Origin: Dyadobacter sp. CY261
GTDB taxonomy: Bacteria; Bacteroidota; Bacteroidia; Cytophagales; Spirosomataceae
Assembly (NCBI RefSeq): GCF_021440085.1
Contig: NZ_JAKCPW010000004.1
Span: 62,001-126,000 of the forward strand
Length of the DNA stretch: 64,000 nt
Direction: 5' to 3'
Below are positions 44,631 to 54,127 of the stretch, one piece after another. The notes beneath the pieces were generated by a model. It was given only the letters and a program-made list of their open reading frames with translations, was not told the origin of the DNA and ran no database searches. Position 1 is the first letter of the stretch. Each line of letters starts with the position of its first letter. A program made the position numbers and the translations under genes.

Positions 44631-46085
44631 ATGAAAAAAGTATCCCAGTTGATTGGTTCGTTTGCCTTGGGAGCAATGATGGCGCTGCCTTCATTCGCAC
44701 AACCGCTGGTGCAACCGAATTCTCCGGATTACAACCCCAAAGCGACGTACGATGGCCCTTACAAATTGAACACCTGGTCAATTTCAGCACACTTTGGCCC
44801 ATCCATGTTCTTTGGCGATTTAAGAGAGTATGACTTCTGGCCTGTCACTAAAACCAATTCTGATAGCCACAAGGAATCCGGAACTTTTCAAGGAGGCCTC
44901 ACATTGAACAAGCAACTTTCATACCTGTTTGGCGCTCGTCTGGACGCTTCTATCGGTAACCTTAGAGGTATGAAACGTCGTAACTATAACCGCTATTTTG
45001 AGGGTAACTATTTCGACGTCTCTCTTTCAGGAACTGTTAACCTGAAAGGACTTTTGATGGGTCCCAACAAAATGAAGCGGTGGAAAATCGATGCGTATGC
45101 AGGTGTAGGTCAAGTGTTTTATGACGCGACTGCTTATGATCTGACAGGTGGCGTTGAGCTTCGTAAAACAGGCAATATGAATGATTGGATCATTCCGACA
45201 GGATTGAACGTAAACTACGAGGTAACTCCAAGAATCGATATCGGTGTTGACTTCCGTCTGACCCACACTAACTCTGACTACCTCGACGCTACTTACGGCG
45301 GTGACTACGACAGAACTCCGAACAGCTTCAATATCGCTGACCAGAAAACTTCCCGCAAAGGAAACTCTGAACTTGACAGCTATGGATACGGTGCAATCCA
45401 GGTAACTTACAAATTGGGCAAAAAGCCTTTGAAAGTTGCGAAAGTGGACGGCAAATGGGATTACAAACCAGATGAAGGTGGATACTACCACCTGCGCTAC
45501 ACAGATCCACGCGTACTGGTTAAGCCACCGAAAATTCTTACACTCGAAGAAATGGACTCTGTTGCAAAAGCAAACCGTCCAAAAGATATCGACCCACGTT
45601 TGTTGCTTGATACTGACGGTGATGGTGTATCCGACTTCTTCGATAAAGAGCCAAACTCACCAGCAGGAAGCATTGTTGATGGTGCTGGCCGCGTACTCGA
45701 CTTCGACTCCTACGTGAAAAATGCATTGGCAACCGGTGCTGCTTGTAGCGAAATCTTTGCAAATGTTACGTTCGATACCGACAAAAACGTGCTGAAACCT
45801 GAATTCCAGGAATTGCTGAAAAACGTAGCGGCATTGATGAACAAAAACGGATGCCGTTTGCAACTGGCAGGTCACACAGACCGTCGTGCATCTGACCGTT
45901 ACAACATCGCGCTTTCTAAACGCCGCGTAGATGCAGTGAAAAACTACCTGATCAACGAAGCTGGTTTGCAAGACCCAAGCAAAGTGATCGTAGACTACTT
46001 CGGATCATTCAAACCAATCGCGGACAGTGCAACCCGCCCAGGTTTGCAAAGAAACCGTCGCGTAGAATTGAAACTTCTTCCTTAA
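44631..46085 (+). CDS. OmpA-family outer-membrane protein
   Basis: A 484-residue protein; the ATG at 44631 gives a clear signal peptide (MKKVSQLIGSFALGAMMALPSFAQ). Residues about 45-265 form an N-terminal beta-barrel-like domain. A linker with a calcium-type DTDGDGVSDFFD motif follows, then the OmpA C-terminal domain (IFANVTFDTDKNVLKPEFQ, LAGHTDRRASDRYN, LSKRRVDAVKNYL, RNRRVELKLLP) that binds peptidoglycan. It should link outer membrane and cell wall. It has its own promoter and terminator, and its codon choice looks like that of a highly expressed gene. Confidence 0.93.
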   Translation: MKKVSQLIGSFALGAMMALPSFAQPLVQPNSPDYNPKATYDGPYKLNTWSISAHFGPSMFFGDLREYDFWPVTKTNSDSHKESGTFQGGLTLNKQLSYLFGARLDASIGNLRGMKRRNYNRYFEGNYFDVSLSGTVNLKGLLMGPNKMKRWKIDAYAGVGQVFYDATAYDLTGGVELRKTGNMNDWIIPTGLNVNYEVTPRIDIGVDFRLTHTNSDYLDATYGGDYDRTPNSFNIADQKTSRKGNSELDSYGYGAIQVTYKLGKKPLKVAKVDGKWDYKPDEGGYYHLRYTDPRVLVKPPKILTLEEMDSVAKANRPKDIDPRLLLDTDGDGVSDFFDKEPNSPAGSIVDGAGRVLDFDSYVKNALATGAACSEIFANVTFDTDKNVLKPEFQELLKNVAALMNKNGCRLQLAGHTDRRASDRYNIALSKRRVDAVKNYLINEAGLQDPSKVIVDYFGSFKPIADSATRPGLQRNRRVELKLLP

Positions 46086-46106
46086 TAGTTGGATAAATGA
46101 CTTAAA

Positions 46107-46139
46107 GAGAAAGGCTCCCGTCGGGAGCCTTTCTCTTTT
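46107..46139 (+). terminator. Rho-independent terminator after the OmpA-family gene
   Basis: A 13-bp stem (46107-46119 with 46123-46135) has a GTC loop and is followed by TTTT. Confidence 0.9.
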
Positions 46140-46205
46140 CAATATATTCACGCGTTCATCACGGAATAAGTTAGCCACATCACAAACAAAGCAACAGGGA
46201 ATTCA

Positions 46206-47312
46206 ATGAAACAATATGATTATCTGGTAGTAGGTGCAGGTTTGTGGGGGTCGGTATTCGCTCATGAAGCAACCAAACGCGGCAAAAAATGCCTGGTCAT
46301 TGATCGCCGCAATCACATAGGCGGAAATGTCTATTGTGAGAACGTCGAGGGCATTAATGTGCACAAATATGGTGCGCATATCTTTCACACCAACGACAAG
46401 GATATCTGGGATTACGTCAACTCGTTCGTAGAATTTAACCGGTACACCAACTCGCCTGTGGCCAACTACAATGGCGAACTTTACAATCTTCCATTCAACA
46501 TGAACACTTTCTACCAATTGTGGAAAGTGCGCACACCGGAAGAAGCAAAAGAGAAGATTCGGCAACAGGTAGAAGAAGCGGGAATCAAGGAGCCCGGCAA
46601 TCTCGAAGAGCAGGCGATCTCACTGGTGGGGACCGATATTTACAAAAAGCTTATCAAGGCATATACAGAAAAACAATGGGGCAGAAAAGCCACCGAACTG
46701 CCTGCATTTATTATCAAACGGCTGCCAGTAAGATTCACGTTCGACAACAATTATTTCAACGACCGATACCAGGGCATACCGATCGGTGGCTATAATAAAT
46801 TAACCGAAGGCCTTTTAAAAGATGTCGATGTAAAACTTGGTGTTGACTTCTTTAAAGACAAGGAAGCGCTTATGACATTGGCAGAGACGATCGTTTACAC
46901 CGGCCCTATCGACGAGTACTTCGATTTCCGTTTCGGTCAACTCGAATACCGCAGTTTGCGCTTTGAAAACCAACTGCTCGATGTCGAAAACTACCAAGGC
47001 AATGCGGTAGTCAATTACACCGACGGAGAAACGCCATTTACGCGGATCATCGAGCATAAGCATTTCGAATTCGGCACACAACCCAAGACTGTCATTACAC
47101 ACGAATATCCCCAGGAATGGGTAAAGGGCGCCGAGCCGTATTATCCCGTGAATGATGATAAGAACACTACGGTATTCAATCAGTACAAAGCCTTGGCAGC
47201 CGAAGAGACGGCAGTCATTTTTGGAGGACGATTGGCTGAATATCGCTACTATGACATGCACCAGGTGGTGGCATCGGCGCTGAAAAAGGTAAAGGTGCAT
47301 TTCGATTCATAA
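46206..47312 (+). CDS. glf: UDP-galactopyranose mutase
   Basis: A 368-residue flavoprotein that interconverts UDP-galactopyranose and UDP-galactofuranose. The FAD-binding motif VVGAGLWGSVFAHEA is at residues 7-21. RNHIGGNVYCEN, KYGAHIFHTND and FNMNTFYQLW are family signatures, and FGGRLAEYRYYDMHQV closes the active site. It implies that a glycan here contains galactofuranose. Transcribed alone between two terminators, just before the polysaccharide locus. Confidence 0.96.
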   Translation: MKQYDYLVVGAGLWGSVFAHEATKRGKKCLVIDRRNHIGGNVYCENVEGINVHKYGAHIFHTNDKDIWDYVNSFVEFNRYTNSPVANYNGELYNLPFNMNTFYQLWKVRTPEEAKEKIRQQVEEAGIKEPGNLEEQAISLVGTDIYKKLIKAYTEKQWGRKATELPAFIIKRLPVRFTFDNNYFNDRYQGIPIGGYNKLTEGLLKDVDVKLGVDFFKDKEALMTLAETIVYTGPIDEYFDFRFGQLEYRSLRFENQLLDVENYQGNAVVNYTDGETPFTRIIEHKHFEFGTQPKTVITHEYPQEWVKGAEPYYPVNDDKNTTVFNQYKALAAEETAVIFGGRLAEYRYYDMHQVVASALKKVKVHFDS

Positions 47313-47328
47313 AATATCTTTTACTTTA

Positions 47329-47366
47329 AAATCCTCGTTTCAAGCCTCTGAGACGGGGATTTTTGT
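47329..47366 (+). terminator. Terminator after glf
   Basis: Arms at 47329-47342 (AAATCCTCGTTTCA) and 47349-47362 (TGAGACGGGGATTT) pair over 14 positions with two T-G wobbles, followed by more T. Confidence 0.75.
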
Positions 47367-47460
47367 TTTATCCAGAAATTTGGAAAAAAAAATTGTAGAA
47401 GTCGCGTTACCAAAATTACAAGTCAGCGTCTAAACGGGTACGAACTTAGATCCGTATCCG

Positions 47461-49713
47461 ATGCCGAAATTTCAAATATCAGAATTTGCACAACGTCGGG
47501 ACTGGGCCAATGACCCGCTTTGGAAGGCCATCAAGTACCGCCGGCATTGGTTTCTCCTCTCTCCAATGCTATTCGTGACCTTGGGGCTACTATTTCTGAG
47601 ATACAAAACACCGCGTTATGGCATTACGGCTTCACTTCTGATACGCGACGATGCCCGGGGCAGCGACTTTCGTGAAACTGCCCTCCTGGAAGAATTAGGG
47701 TTTCCGGACGCATCCAGTAGCGTTGAGAATGAAATCGAAATACTGAAAAGCAGAACATTGCTCAGCCAGGTCGTCGACGACTTGCATCTAACCATTCAGT
47801 ACTTCGCCTCCGGTCATGTCAAAACAACCGAGCTATACGACAAAACACCCTTCAAGGTCAAATTCCTGAAAAGGCGAACTGCAAAACCCGAAACCTATCA
47901 TATTAGCAAAGGAATTGGCAATTCCTTTAAGGTTCAAACAGGAGCTAACAGTCTCTCCGGCACTTTTGGCGGCAAACTGCTATTGCCACATGGGCTCGCC
48001 ACGATCGACACCACCCACTTCAAACCGGCCGCAGATTATGAATATTCATTCAGCATATCGAATAATGAATCTATTCTGGAACATTATGCGCATGTACTGA
48101 CCGTTCAGGCACCCAACAAAACCGCAAGCCTTGTTGGGCTGTCTATACAGGATGAACTACCCAAAAAGGGAGAAGCGATTTTAAAACAACTCATTTTCAG
48201 ATATCAGAAGGCAAGCATTGCGGAGAAAAACAAGGCAGCCGACAACACGATCGCTTTCATCAATACCAATTTGAACCGGGTTTCGTCCGACCTCGCAAAA
48301 ATTGAGACCAACATCGAACATTTCCGGAAACGGCATAAGGTCATCGATATGGATGAGAATAGCCGATTGGTTCTGCAAAAGTTGAATGGAAACGAATCAC
48401 AAGAGAAAGAGCTGTCTATTCGCTTCAAACTCGTACAGGCATTAGAAACGCATTTGAGTCAAAAACCTGCAACAGCCATTCCATCGGCGCTGTACCCACA
48501 AGACAACAACTTCTCCGAACTGATCACAAAGTATAATGAGATGCAGTTGTTGCTCGCCAAAACCTTGACTTCCCTCTCCGATCACCATCCCGATGTAAAG
48601 TCACTGCATAAACAGCTAAATGTCGTCAGAAACAATCTGTCTGATGCTATTCAGTATCAGAAGCAGGAACTGACGCTCAGTATCGCCGCCATCCGGAACT
48701 ACGCCAGAGATTTCAATGCTAAAATAGCGCAAATACCGGGTCAGGAACGGCTATTCCTATCACAATCACGCGAGCAAGGCATTCAGCAGGAGCTGTATCT
48801 GTTTTTGCTCAAAAAGAGGGTGGAAACAGCGATTTCCAGATCCGCAAACATCGCCAACGCAAGAATCATCGACCCGCCCCAGGCCAGCCCCACGCCCACA
48901 TATCCAAATCGTCAGCTTACACTGCTTGTAGCTCTGCTCACAGGAATTCTTATTCCCGCTGGCGCGCTATACGTAGGGCTGCTCATCGATGAAAAGATCA
49001 CTTCGAAAGATGACATAATTCAACAATGCGATGTAACCGTAATCGGCGAAATCAGCAAGCAAAATCAATCAAACCTTTTATTAAAACCCGCCCCCCGAAG
49101 CCTTGTAAAGGAACAGTTCCGTTCATTGCGTACGAACCTCCATTTTATAGCCGGGGCGCGACAAAATATTGTTATTTTACTCACCTCGGCAATGGCCGGC
49201 GAAGGCAAGTCATTCGTAGCAGCCCATCTCGCACAATCGCTGGCGCTCGCCAATAAGAAGGTGTTACTTATCGACTTCGATCTTCGAAAACCGACTCTTG
49301 CCACAATCCTGAATCTTCAAACCGAAGGCATCACCGAAGCGATTGCGCTCGGTAATGAACCGCATATTCAGCGATACGGAACCCAATATCCTTTCGACTT
49401 TCTCGCCTCCGGAAAACAATGCCCCGAAACCGGCGAGTTGTTACTCTCTTCGAAAATGAATGAACTGGTCCTTGCGCTCAAAAAAAGATATGACTACATC
49501 CTCTTAGACAGCCCCCCCGTCGGCCTTGTCGGCGATGCACGCTTGCTGGGCATCCACGCCGATATGACTTTATACATCGTTCGGCAACATTTTACTTTCC
49601 GGCATCAAGTGGCTGGTATTCAAGCATTGCACACAGGGTCACAACTCCCCGAGATGTACATTATCCTCAACGGCACGCGGAATCTGCACAAGTATCAATA
49701 CGGCTACTATTAA
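47461..49713 (+). CDS. Wzc-type polysaccharide co-polymerase and tyrosine autokinase
   Basis: A 750-residue inner-membrane protein controlling polysaccharide export. It has a first helix near residues 30-46 (WFLLSPMLFVTLGLLFL), a long periplasmic Wzz-type part with coiled coil (about 260-440), a second helix near 482-503 and a BY-kinase domain. Walker A is MAGEGKS near residue 578, Walker A' is LLIDFDLRKPTL, Walker B is ILLDSPP. The C-terminus has a short tyrosine cluster (HKYQYGYY), fewer tyrosines than in E. coli Wzc. First gene of the sialic-acid-type locus. Confidence 0.92.
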   Translation: MPKFQISEFAQRRDWANDPLWKAIKYRRHWFLLSPMLFVTLGLLFLRYKTPRYGITASLLIRDDARGSDFRETALLEELGFPDASSSVENEIEILKSRTLLSQVVDDLHLTIQYFASGHVKTTELYDKTPFKVKFLKRRTAKPETYHISKGIGNSFKVQTGANSLSGTFGGKLLLPHGLATIDTTHFKPAADYEYSFSISNNESILEHYAHVLTVQAPNKTASLVGLSIQDELPKKGEAILKQLIFRYQKASIAEKNKAADNTIAFINTNLNRVSSDLAKIETNIEHFRKRHKVIDMDENSRLVLQKLNGNESQEKELSIRFKLVQALETHLSQKPATAIPSALYPQDNNFSELITKYNEMQLLLAKTLTSLSDHHPDVKSLHKQLNVVRNNLSDAIQYQKQELTLSIAAIRNYARDFNAKIAQIPGQERLFLSQSREQGIQQELYLFLLKKRVETAISRSANIANARIIDPPQASPTPTYPNRQLTLLVALLTGILIPAGALYVGLLIDEKITSKDDIIQQCDVTVIGEISKQNQSNLLLKPAPRSLVKEQFRSLRTNLHFIAGARQNIVILLTSAMAGEGKSFVAAHLAQSLALANKKVLLIDFDLRKPTLATILNLQTEGITEAIALGNEPHIQRYGTQYPFDFLASGKQCPETGELLLSSKMNELVLALKKRYDYILLDSPPVGLVGDARLLGIHADMTLYIVRQHFTFRHQVAGIQALHTGSQLPEMYIILNGTRNLHKYQYGYY

Positions 49714-49740
49714 ATCATTTATTAATAAACCAACACACTT

Positions 49741-50751
49741 ATGAATCCGATTTACATCATTGGAGAAATTGGCCAGGCACACGAAGGGAGTGTAGGCCTG
49801 GCGCATTCGTACATCGATGCACTGGCCTATGCGGGTGTCAATGCAGCCAAATTCCAGGTACACATTGCCGATGCGGAAAGTAGCATTTATGAGGATTTCA
49901 GGATCCGGATTCCCTACGAAACCGGCAATCGTACCGAGTATTGGAAGAGAATGGAATTTTCGCGAAATGAATGGGAGGAACTTAAAAAGCACTGTGAAAG
50001 TGCAGGTTTGGACTTCCTCGCCAGCCCATTCTCGATAGCAGCTGTGGATTTGCTTAACGAGCTAGATGTAAAGGCGTTTAAAATCGGGTCGGGCGAAATG
50101 GATAATCTGCTAATGCTGGACAAAATTGTTGCGACGCGCAAGCCGGTAATACTGTCGTCGGGTATGAGTTCCTGGGCAGAACTCGACCGGGCGGTGGCAC
50201 TCCTGAGAACACAAGAAGCAATCTTTTCGATTCTTCAATGCACTACCGCCTACCCTACCAGGCCACATCAATGGGGTTTAAATGTGCTAAGCGAGCTCAT
50301 TCAGCGATATCAGGTTCCCGTAGGCTTCTCCGATCATTCAGGTGACATATTCGCATGCCTGGCAGCAGCCACACTCGGCGCGCGCATACTCGAATTTCAC
50401 ATTATATTCGACAAGAGAATGAGCGGCCCCGACGCGTCGTCTTCCCTCAATGTGCGACAAGCTAGTACCCTGGTTGCCGGTGTCCGCCGCATTGAGACAG
50501 CGCTGAATTTTCCTGTCAATAAAAATGCAAATGCCACCTTTTCAAGGCTGAAAAGCACATTTGGTAAATCCCTCGCCGTAAGCCGTGATCTGCGAAAAGG
50601 TGAGCGGATCCAATGTGGCGATCTGGAAACCAAAAAGCCGGCCGGATTTGGCGTAGCAGCGGCTCGCTACCAGGAAGTGTTAGGCAAAACGCTGGCAAGG
50701 GACATTGCCCAATGGGAATTTCTTACTGAAAACCATCTCAGCCATGCGTAA
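49741..50751 (+). CDS. neuB: NeuB-family sialic acid synthase
   Basis: A 336-residue synthase expected to join phosphoenolpyruvate to a hexosamine (ManNAc or relative) to make a nonulosonic acid. The N-terminal TIM-barrel has IIGEIGQAHEG, KFQVHIAD, LASPFS, KIGSGEM, SSGMSSW, QCTTAYPT and GFSDHS; a SAF (antifreeze-like) domain covers residues about 278-336 (GKSLAVSRDLRKGERI). The motif set is divergent from classic Neu5Ac synthases in the first strand. No aminotransferase or dehydratase genes of the legionaminic or pseudaminic routes are nearby, so Neu5Ac itself is the simplest guess. Confidence 0.88.
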   Translation: MNPIYIIGEIGQAHEGSVGLAHSYIDALAYAGVNAAKFQVHIADAESSIYEDFRIRIPYETGNRTEYWKRMEFSRNEWEELKKHCESAGLDFLASPFSIAAVDLLNELDVKAFKIGSGEMDNLLMLDKIVATRKPVILSSGMSSWAELDRAVALLRTQEAIFSILQCTTAYPTRPHQWGLNVLSELIQRYQVPVGFSDHSGDIFACLAAATLGARILEFHIIFDKRMSGPDASSSLNVRQASTLVAGVRRIETALNFPVNKNANATFSRLKSTFGKSLAVSRDLRKGERIQCGDLETKKPAGFGVAAARYQEVLGKTLARDIAQWEFLTENHLSHA

Positions 50752-51889
50752 AATCTGCGTTGTTATCACTGCCAGGGCCAGTTATAGTCGGATTAAAACC
50801 GTATTGACGGCCATCGATGCACATCCACAACTCGCATTGCAAATCGTCGTGACCGGAAGCGCCATTGTCGAAAAATTTGGCAATATTTTGCCGCACCTGG
50901 AAGCAGAAAACCTGCCCGTTTCAGCGATCATCCCCACTTTGCTGGACGTCGAAAATGCAACTGCATCAGCTAAAACAACGGGTTTGGCGGTGATCGAATT
51001 GGCCACATTTTTCACTAATAACAGTCCCGACGCGGTGATCACCGTCGCCGATCGCTTCGAAACTATCGCGACAGCCATTGCAGCGGTGAATATGAATATC
51101 CCGCTTGCGCATATTCAGGGTGGGGAAATTACAGGGAATATCGACGACCGCATCCGAAACAGCATTTCACAACTCGCCGACTTGCATTTCGTAGCCACAG
51201 AGAACGCGCGTAACAGATTGATTGAAATGGGGCTTTCTCCACAAAAAGTCTTTTGCACCGGGTGCCCGTCGATCGATCTGGTCTGCCAGCACAGGTCTTT
51301 TAATTTTGATCCATACCTTACCTACGGAGGCGTGGGAGCGCAACCCACGCTGAACGGGCCTTATCTCATAGCCCTGCAACATCCGGTAACTACCGAAGCC
51401 GATCACTCCAAATGGCAGGTAGAGAATACATTGCAGGCGGTAGCTGCGTTGAATATCCCATGCATCTGGTTTTGGCCCAACGCCGATCCGGGCACAGACG
51501 GAACCTCCCAAGGCATGAGGGCATTCCGTGAAAGCCACGCCGATATCCCGTTTCACTTTTTCAAACATATGGAGTCCCGCCACTTCATTCAGCTTTTAAA
51601 AAACTCCGCATGCTTTGTTGGCAATTCGAGTGTCGGCATACGCGAGTGCAGCGCCCTAGGTGTGCCTTCGGTAAATATCGGGAGCAGGCAACGGGGAAGG
51701 GAGCGCGGGTGCAATGTGATCGATTGCGTGCCCGACACGGAAGCGATTGTATCGGCCATTCAACAGCAGCTCAGGCATGGACCCTACAAGCCCGTATCAA
51801 TTTATGGTAATGGCGATGCCGGGGAATTGATCGCCGGACAGCTTGCCCGTATTCCTTTTATTCTGAAAAAACACATTCTTCCGGCATGA
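50744..51889 (+). CDS. neuC: UDP-GlcNAc 2-epimerase (hydrolysing), NeuC-like
   Basis: A 381-residue GT-B-fold epimerase from the ATG at 50744, which overlaps the neuB stop by 8 bp. Motifs: VVITARASYSRIKTV, VTVADRFETIATAIAA, IQGGEITGNIDDRIR, FVGNSSVGIRE and SVNIGSRQRGRERG. This is the hydrolysing type that turns UDP-GlcNAc into ManNAc and UDP, feeding NeuB. With NeuA next, the three genes form a complete minimal sialic-acid pathway. Confidence 0.9.
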   Translation: MRKICVVITARASYSRIKTVLTAIDAHPQLALQIVVTGSAIVEKFGNILPHLEAENLPVSAIIPTLLDVENATASAKTTGLAVIELATFFTNNSPDAVITVADRFETIATAIAAVNMNIPLAHIQGGEITGNIDDRIRNSISQLADLHFVATENARNRLIEMGLSPQKVFCTGCPSIDLVCQHRSFNFDPYLTYGGVGAQPTLNGPYLIALQHPVTTEADHSKWQVENTLQAVAALNIPCIWFWPNADPGTDGTSQGMRAFRESHADIPFHFFKHMESRHFIQLLKNSACFVGNSSVGIRECSALGVPSVNIGSRQRGRERGCNVIDCVPDTEAIVSAIQQQLRHGPYKPVSIYGNGDAGELIAGQLARIPFILKKHILPA

Positions 51890-52626
51890 CTAAACCATTT
51901 CCAAAGATTCTCGGCCTGATTCCCGCACGGGCAGGATCAAAAGGAGTTAGCAACAAGAACATGAGGCTGCTTGGCAGTGAGCCGCTTATCCGCTATACGA
52001 TTGAAGCTGCCCGACAATCCGATCTGCTAGATAAGGTTATTGTTTCAACGGATAGCCCCGAAACAGCCGATTTCTCTAATCGTTTTGACGGGACTTCGGC
52101 ATTCTTCCTCCGCCCGCCGCATTTGGCGACCGATCATTCACCTATGATCGATGTAATTGTGCATGCCATCGATTATGCTGAAACAGAATGGGGCAAGTTC
52201 AAATATGTGGTATTACTCCAACCAACCTGCCCATTTCGGGCCATTGATATCATCGACAAAGCCATCAGGCAGATTATTTGCGAAGACGCCGATAGCCTGA
52301 TCAGCGTCCGAAAAATCCCGCACATGTTCCATCCGTTCTGGGCCTACACATACGCCGATAAATCGCTCGTGAAAGCACTACCGGATGTGAATCGATCGAT
52401 CATCACGAGGAGACAGGATCTTCCCGACACCTACTTTCGCGATGGAGAAATTTACATTGCTCGCACGTCCCTTATCCGTGCAGGGCAAATAACCGGCGGC
52501 AGCATATCGCCTTGGATCAACGAAAATAGCTTCGGAATCAATATTGACACACCGGCCGATTGGGCTAGGGCCGAAAACCTCCTTCAAGCATGGAAAGACC
52601 ATACAAGCCTCGTATCCTGGTGTTAA
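51886..52626 (+). CDS. neuA: CMP-sialic acid synthetase (acylneuraminate cytidylyltransferase)
   Basis: A 246-residue nucleotidyltransferase. The CTP-binding motif is LIPARAGSKGVSNKN, followed by VIVSTDSPE and VLLQPTCPFR. It activates the sugar acid with CTP. The start overlaps neuC by four bases. The C-terminal end overlaps the following gene by 37 bp. Confidence 0.92.
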   Translation: MTKPFPKILGLIPARAGSKGVSNKNMRLLGSEPLIRYTIEAARQSDLLDKVIVSTDSPETADFSNRFDGTSAFFLRPPHLATDHSPMIDVIVHAIDYAETEWGKFKYVVLLQPTCPFRAIDIIDKAIRQIICEDADSLISVRKIPHMFHPFWAYTYADKSLVKALPDVNRSIITRRQDLPDTYFRDGEIYIARTSLIRAGQITGGSISPWINENSFGINIDTPADWARAENLLQAWKDHTSLVSWC

Positions 52627-53948
52627 TTACCAATCCATTTGCGATGATCAACGTTATCCACTCCGGCTTGATCGGAGAACTTGGTAAAAGATGGCACATT
52701 TCAATCCTGTCAAATCTGCTGACCGAATCTGACATCGTTCATTTCAACCACCATTTTTGTTTAAATATGGAGCTGCTAAAAACGCCTGTTCCAGCTCTTT
52801 CGTGGTTTGAAAAACGGGTTCGCTCCTCACAGGTGTTACTCTTCGGCCATTTTTTTAATCTGGCTACGTTTCGCATCAAACTCTTTGAACGCCATCGCGC
52901 CGTCCAGTGGGTTTTCCATACGATACGCGGTAGCTACCTTATCAGATTATTCACTGGCTGGCTATTGTTACAAACAAGAGGATGGCTAATCCGACACACG
53001 ACCCGACCCGACGAATACCAGGCGCTTCTTAGACACAACTTTCGGGCTGTTCTATCGACATCCCCACTTGATTTGCGTGAAAACAAGATCATTAATTCAT
53101 TAAAAAGCTGTGGAATAAAATGTATTTCAATGCTCATTAGCTGGGACAATCTGACCTCCAAAGGCATAATTAATACAAATTTCGATATGGTCCTGGTGTG
53201 GAACGAATTGATGGCTGCTGAATACAATCGATTCTATCAGATGTTTGGCGATATCGGCTGCGTTTGCGTGACGGGCGTTCCAAGGTTTGATATTTACTTC
53301 AAAAAAATGCCCTTTAACGCCATTTTAACACGCTTGTCAGGAATTGATCCCGACAAGCGAGTCATCTTGTTTGCTACCGGTGCTGTCAAACATCATTCCT
53401 GTCAAAACTATATCATTGACGATTTGTTGGAATACGGGAAAGAAAAACGGGATATTCTGATTTTGGTAAGGTGTCATCCAGGTGACGATCCGGATCGGTA
53501 CCGGCAGTATAGCTGCTCAAAAAAACTGGTTTTCTACCAACCATTCAACATGAAATCCCCAGTACCGCCTGTTGACTTTCTTGAAACTTTGCAATTACAA
53601 TTAGAAGCATGCTACGTGTGCGTGCAGGTCGCGTCGACGATGTTCCTGGATGCCGCAGCTTGTAACAAGCCTGTTATCAGCATTGCTTATGACGCTCACC
53701 CCGGCACTCCGTACATAAGCTCCGTCAGACGATTTTACGATTATTCCCACCACTTCCCGTTGCACAAACTTTTGGAAGGTCACATTGCCTATAATAAAGC
53801 CGAATTGTTTGTAAAACTGGATGAAGCATTAAAATGCCCACACACTACCGGCAATTCCTGGGAAACCGCAAAGCCAATCATCCATCACTGCGCACCTGAT
53901 TCCACACATCTGACCACCCAGTATATTCAAGTATGCTTAGACCGATAA
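52590..53948 (+). CDS. Candidate polysaccharide transferase with GT-B-like fold
   Basis: A 452-residue soluble protein of no firm family. N-terminal RILVLITNPFAMINVIHSG suggests a Rossmann-type strand-loop; the middle has ISWDNLTSKGIINTNFDMV and CVTGVPRFDIYF; the C-terminal half has ILILVRCHPGDDPDRY and VQVASTMFLDAAACNKPVISI, like CDP-glycerol transferases and some GT-B capsule transferases. Being directly after neuA, it is a candidate user of the CMP-activated sugar. It overlaps neuA by 37 bp, a fairly long overlap, so a later start is possible. Low certainty on function. Confidence 0.65.
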   Translation: MERPYKPRILVLITNPFAMINVIHSGLIGELGKRWHISILSNLLTESDIVHFNHHFCLNMELLKTPVPALSWFEKRVRSSQVLLFGHFFNLATFRIKLFERHRAVQWVFHTIRGSYLIRLFTGWLLLQTRGWLIRHTTRPDEYQALLRHNFRAVLSTSPLDLRENKIINSLKSCGIKCISMLISWDNLTSKGIINTNFDMVLVWNELMAAEYNRFYQMFGDIGCVCVTGVPRFDIYFKKMPFNAILTRLSGIDPDKRVILFATGAVKHHSCQNYIIDDLLEYGKEKRDILILVRCHPGDDPDRYRQYSCSKKLVFYQPFNMKSPVPPVDFLETLQLQLEACYVCVQVASTMFLDAAACNKPVISIAYDAHPGTPYISSVRRFYDYSHHFPLHKLLEGHIAYNKAELFVKLDEALKCPHTTGNSWETAKPIIHHCAPDSTHLTTQYIQVCLDR

Positions 53949-54127
53949 ACGAGATATGCATTAAAGCCGGGATGTCCATTGGAATCACGTGCCTATTGAT
54001 AACACTGTTTGATTCGCTGCTATTATTCGGGGAAAGCAGAGTCCAAACTGTGGTTGTCTTCGGCTTTTATCTCTACTGCGTGATTGTATTGGTAACCCCC
54101 TCAGAGCACAAGTTTTCCACGTGCTAG
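53933..54127 (+). CDS. Possible N-terminal fragment of a Wzy-like membrane protein
   Basis: 64 codons with two transmembrane helices (MSIGITCLLITLFDSLLLF, TVVVFGFYLYCVIVLVT). It overlaps the preceding gene by 16 bp and the next frame by 7 bp. The two frames are offset by one base; a shift near 54110-54125 would join them into one membrane protein of about 465 residues. Either the gene is split by a frameshift or the two are translated separately. Confidence 0.5.
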   Translation: MLRPINEICIKAGMSIGITCLLITLFDSLLLFGESRVQTVVVFGFYLYCVIVLVTPSEHKFSTC

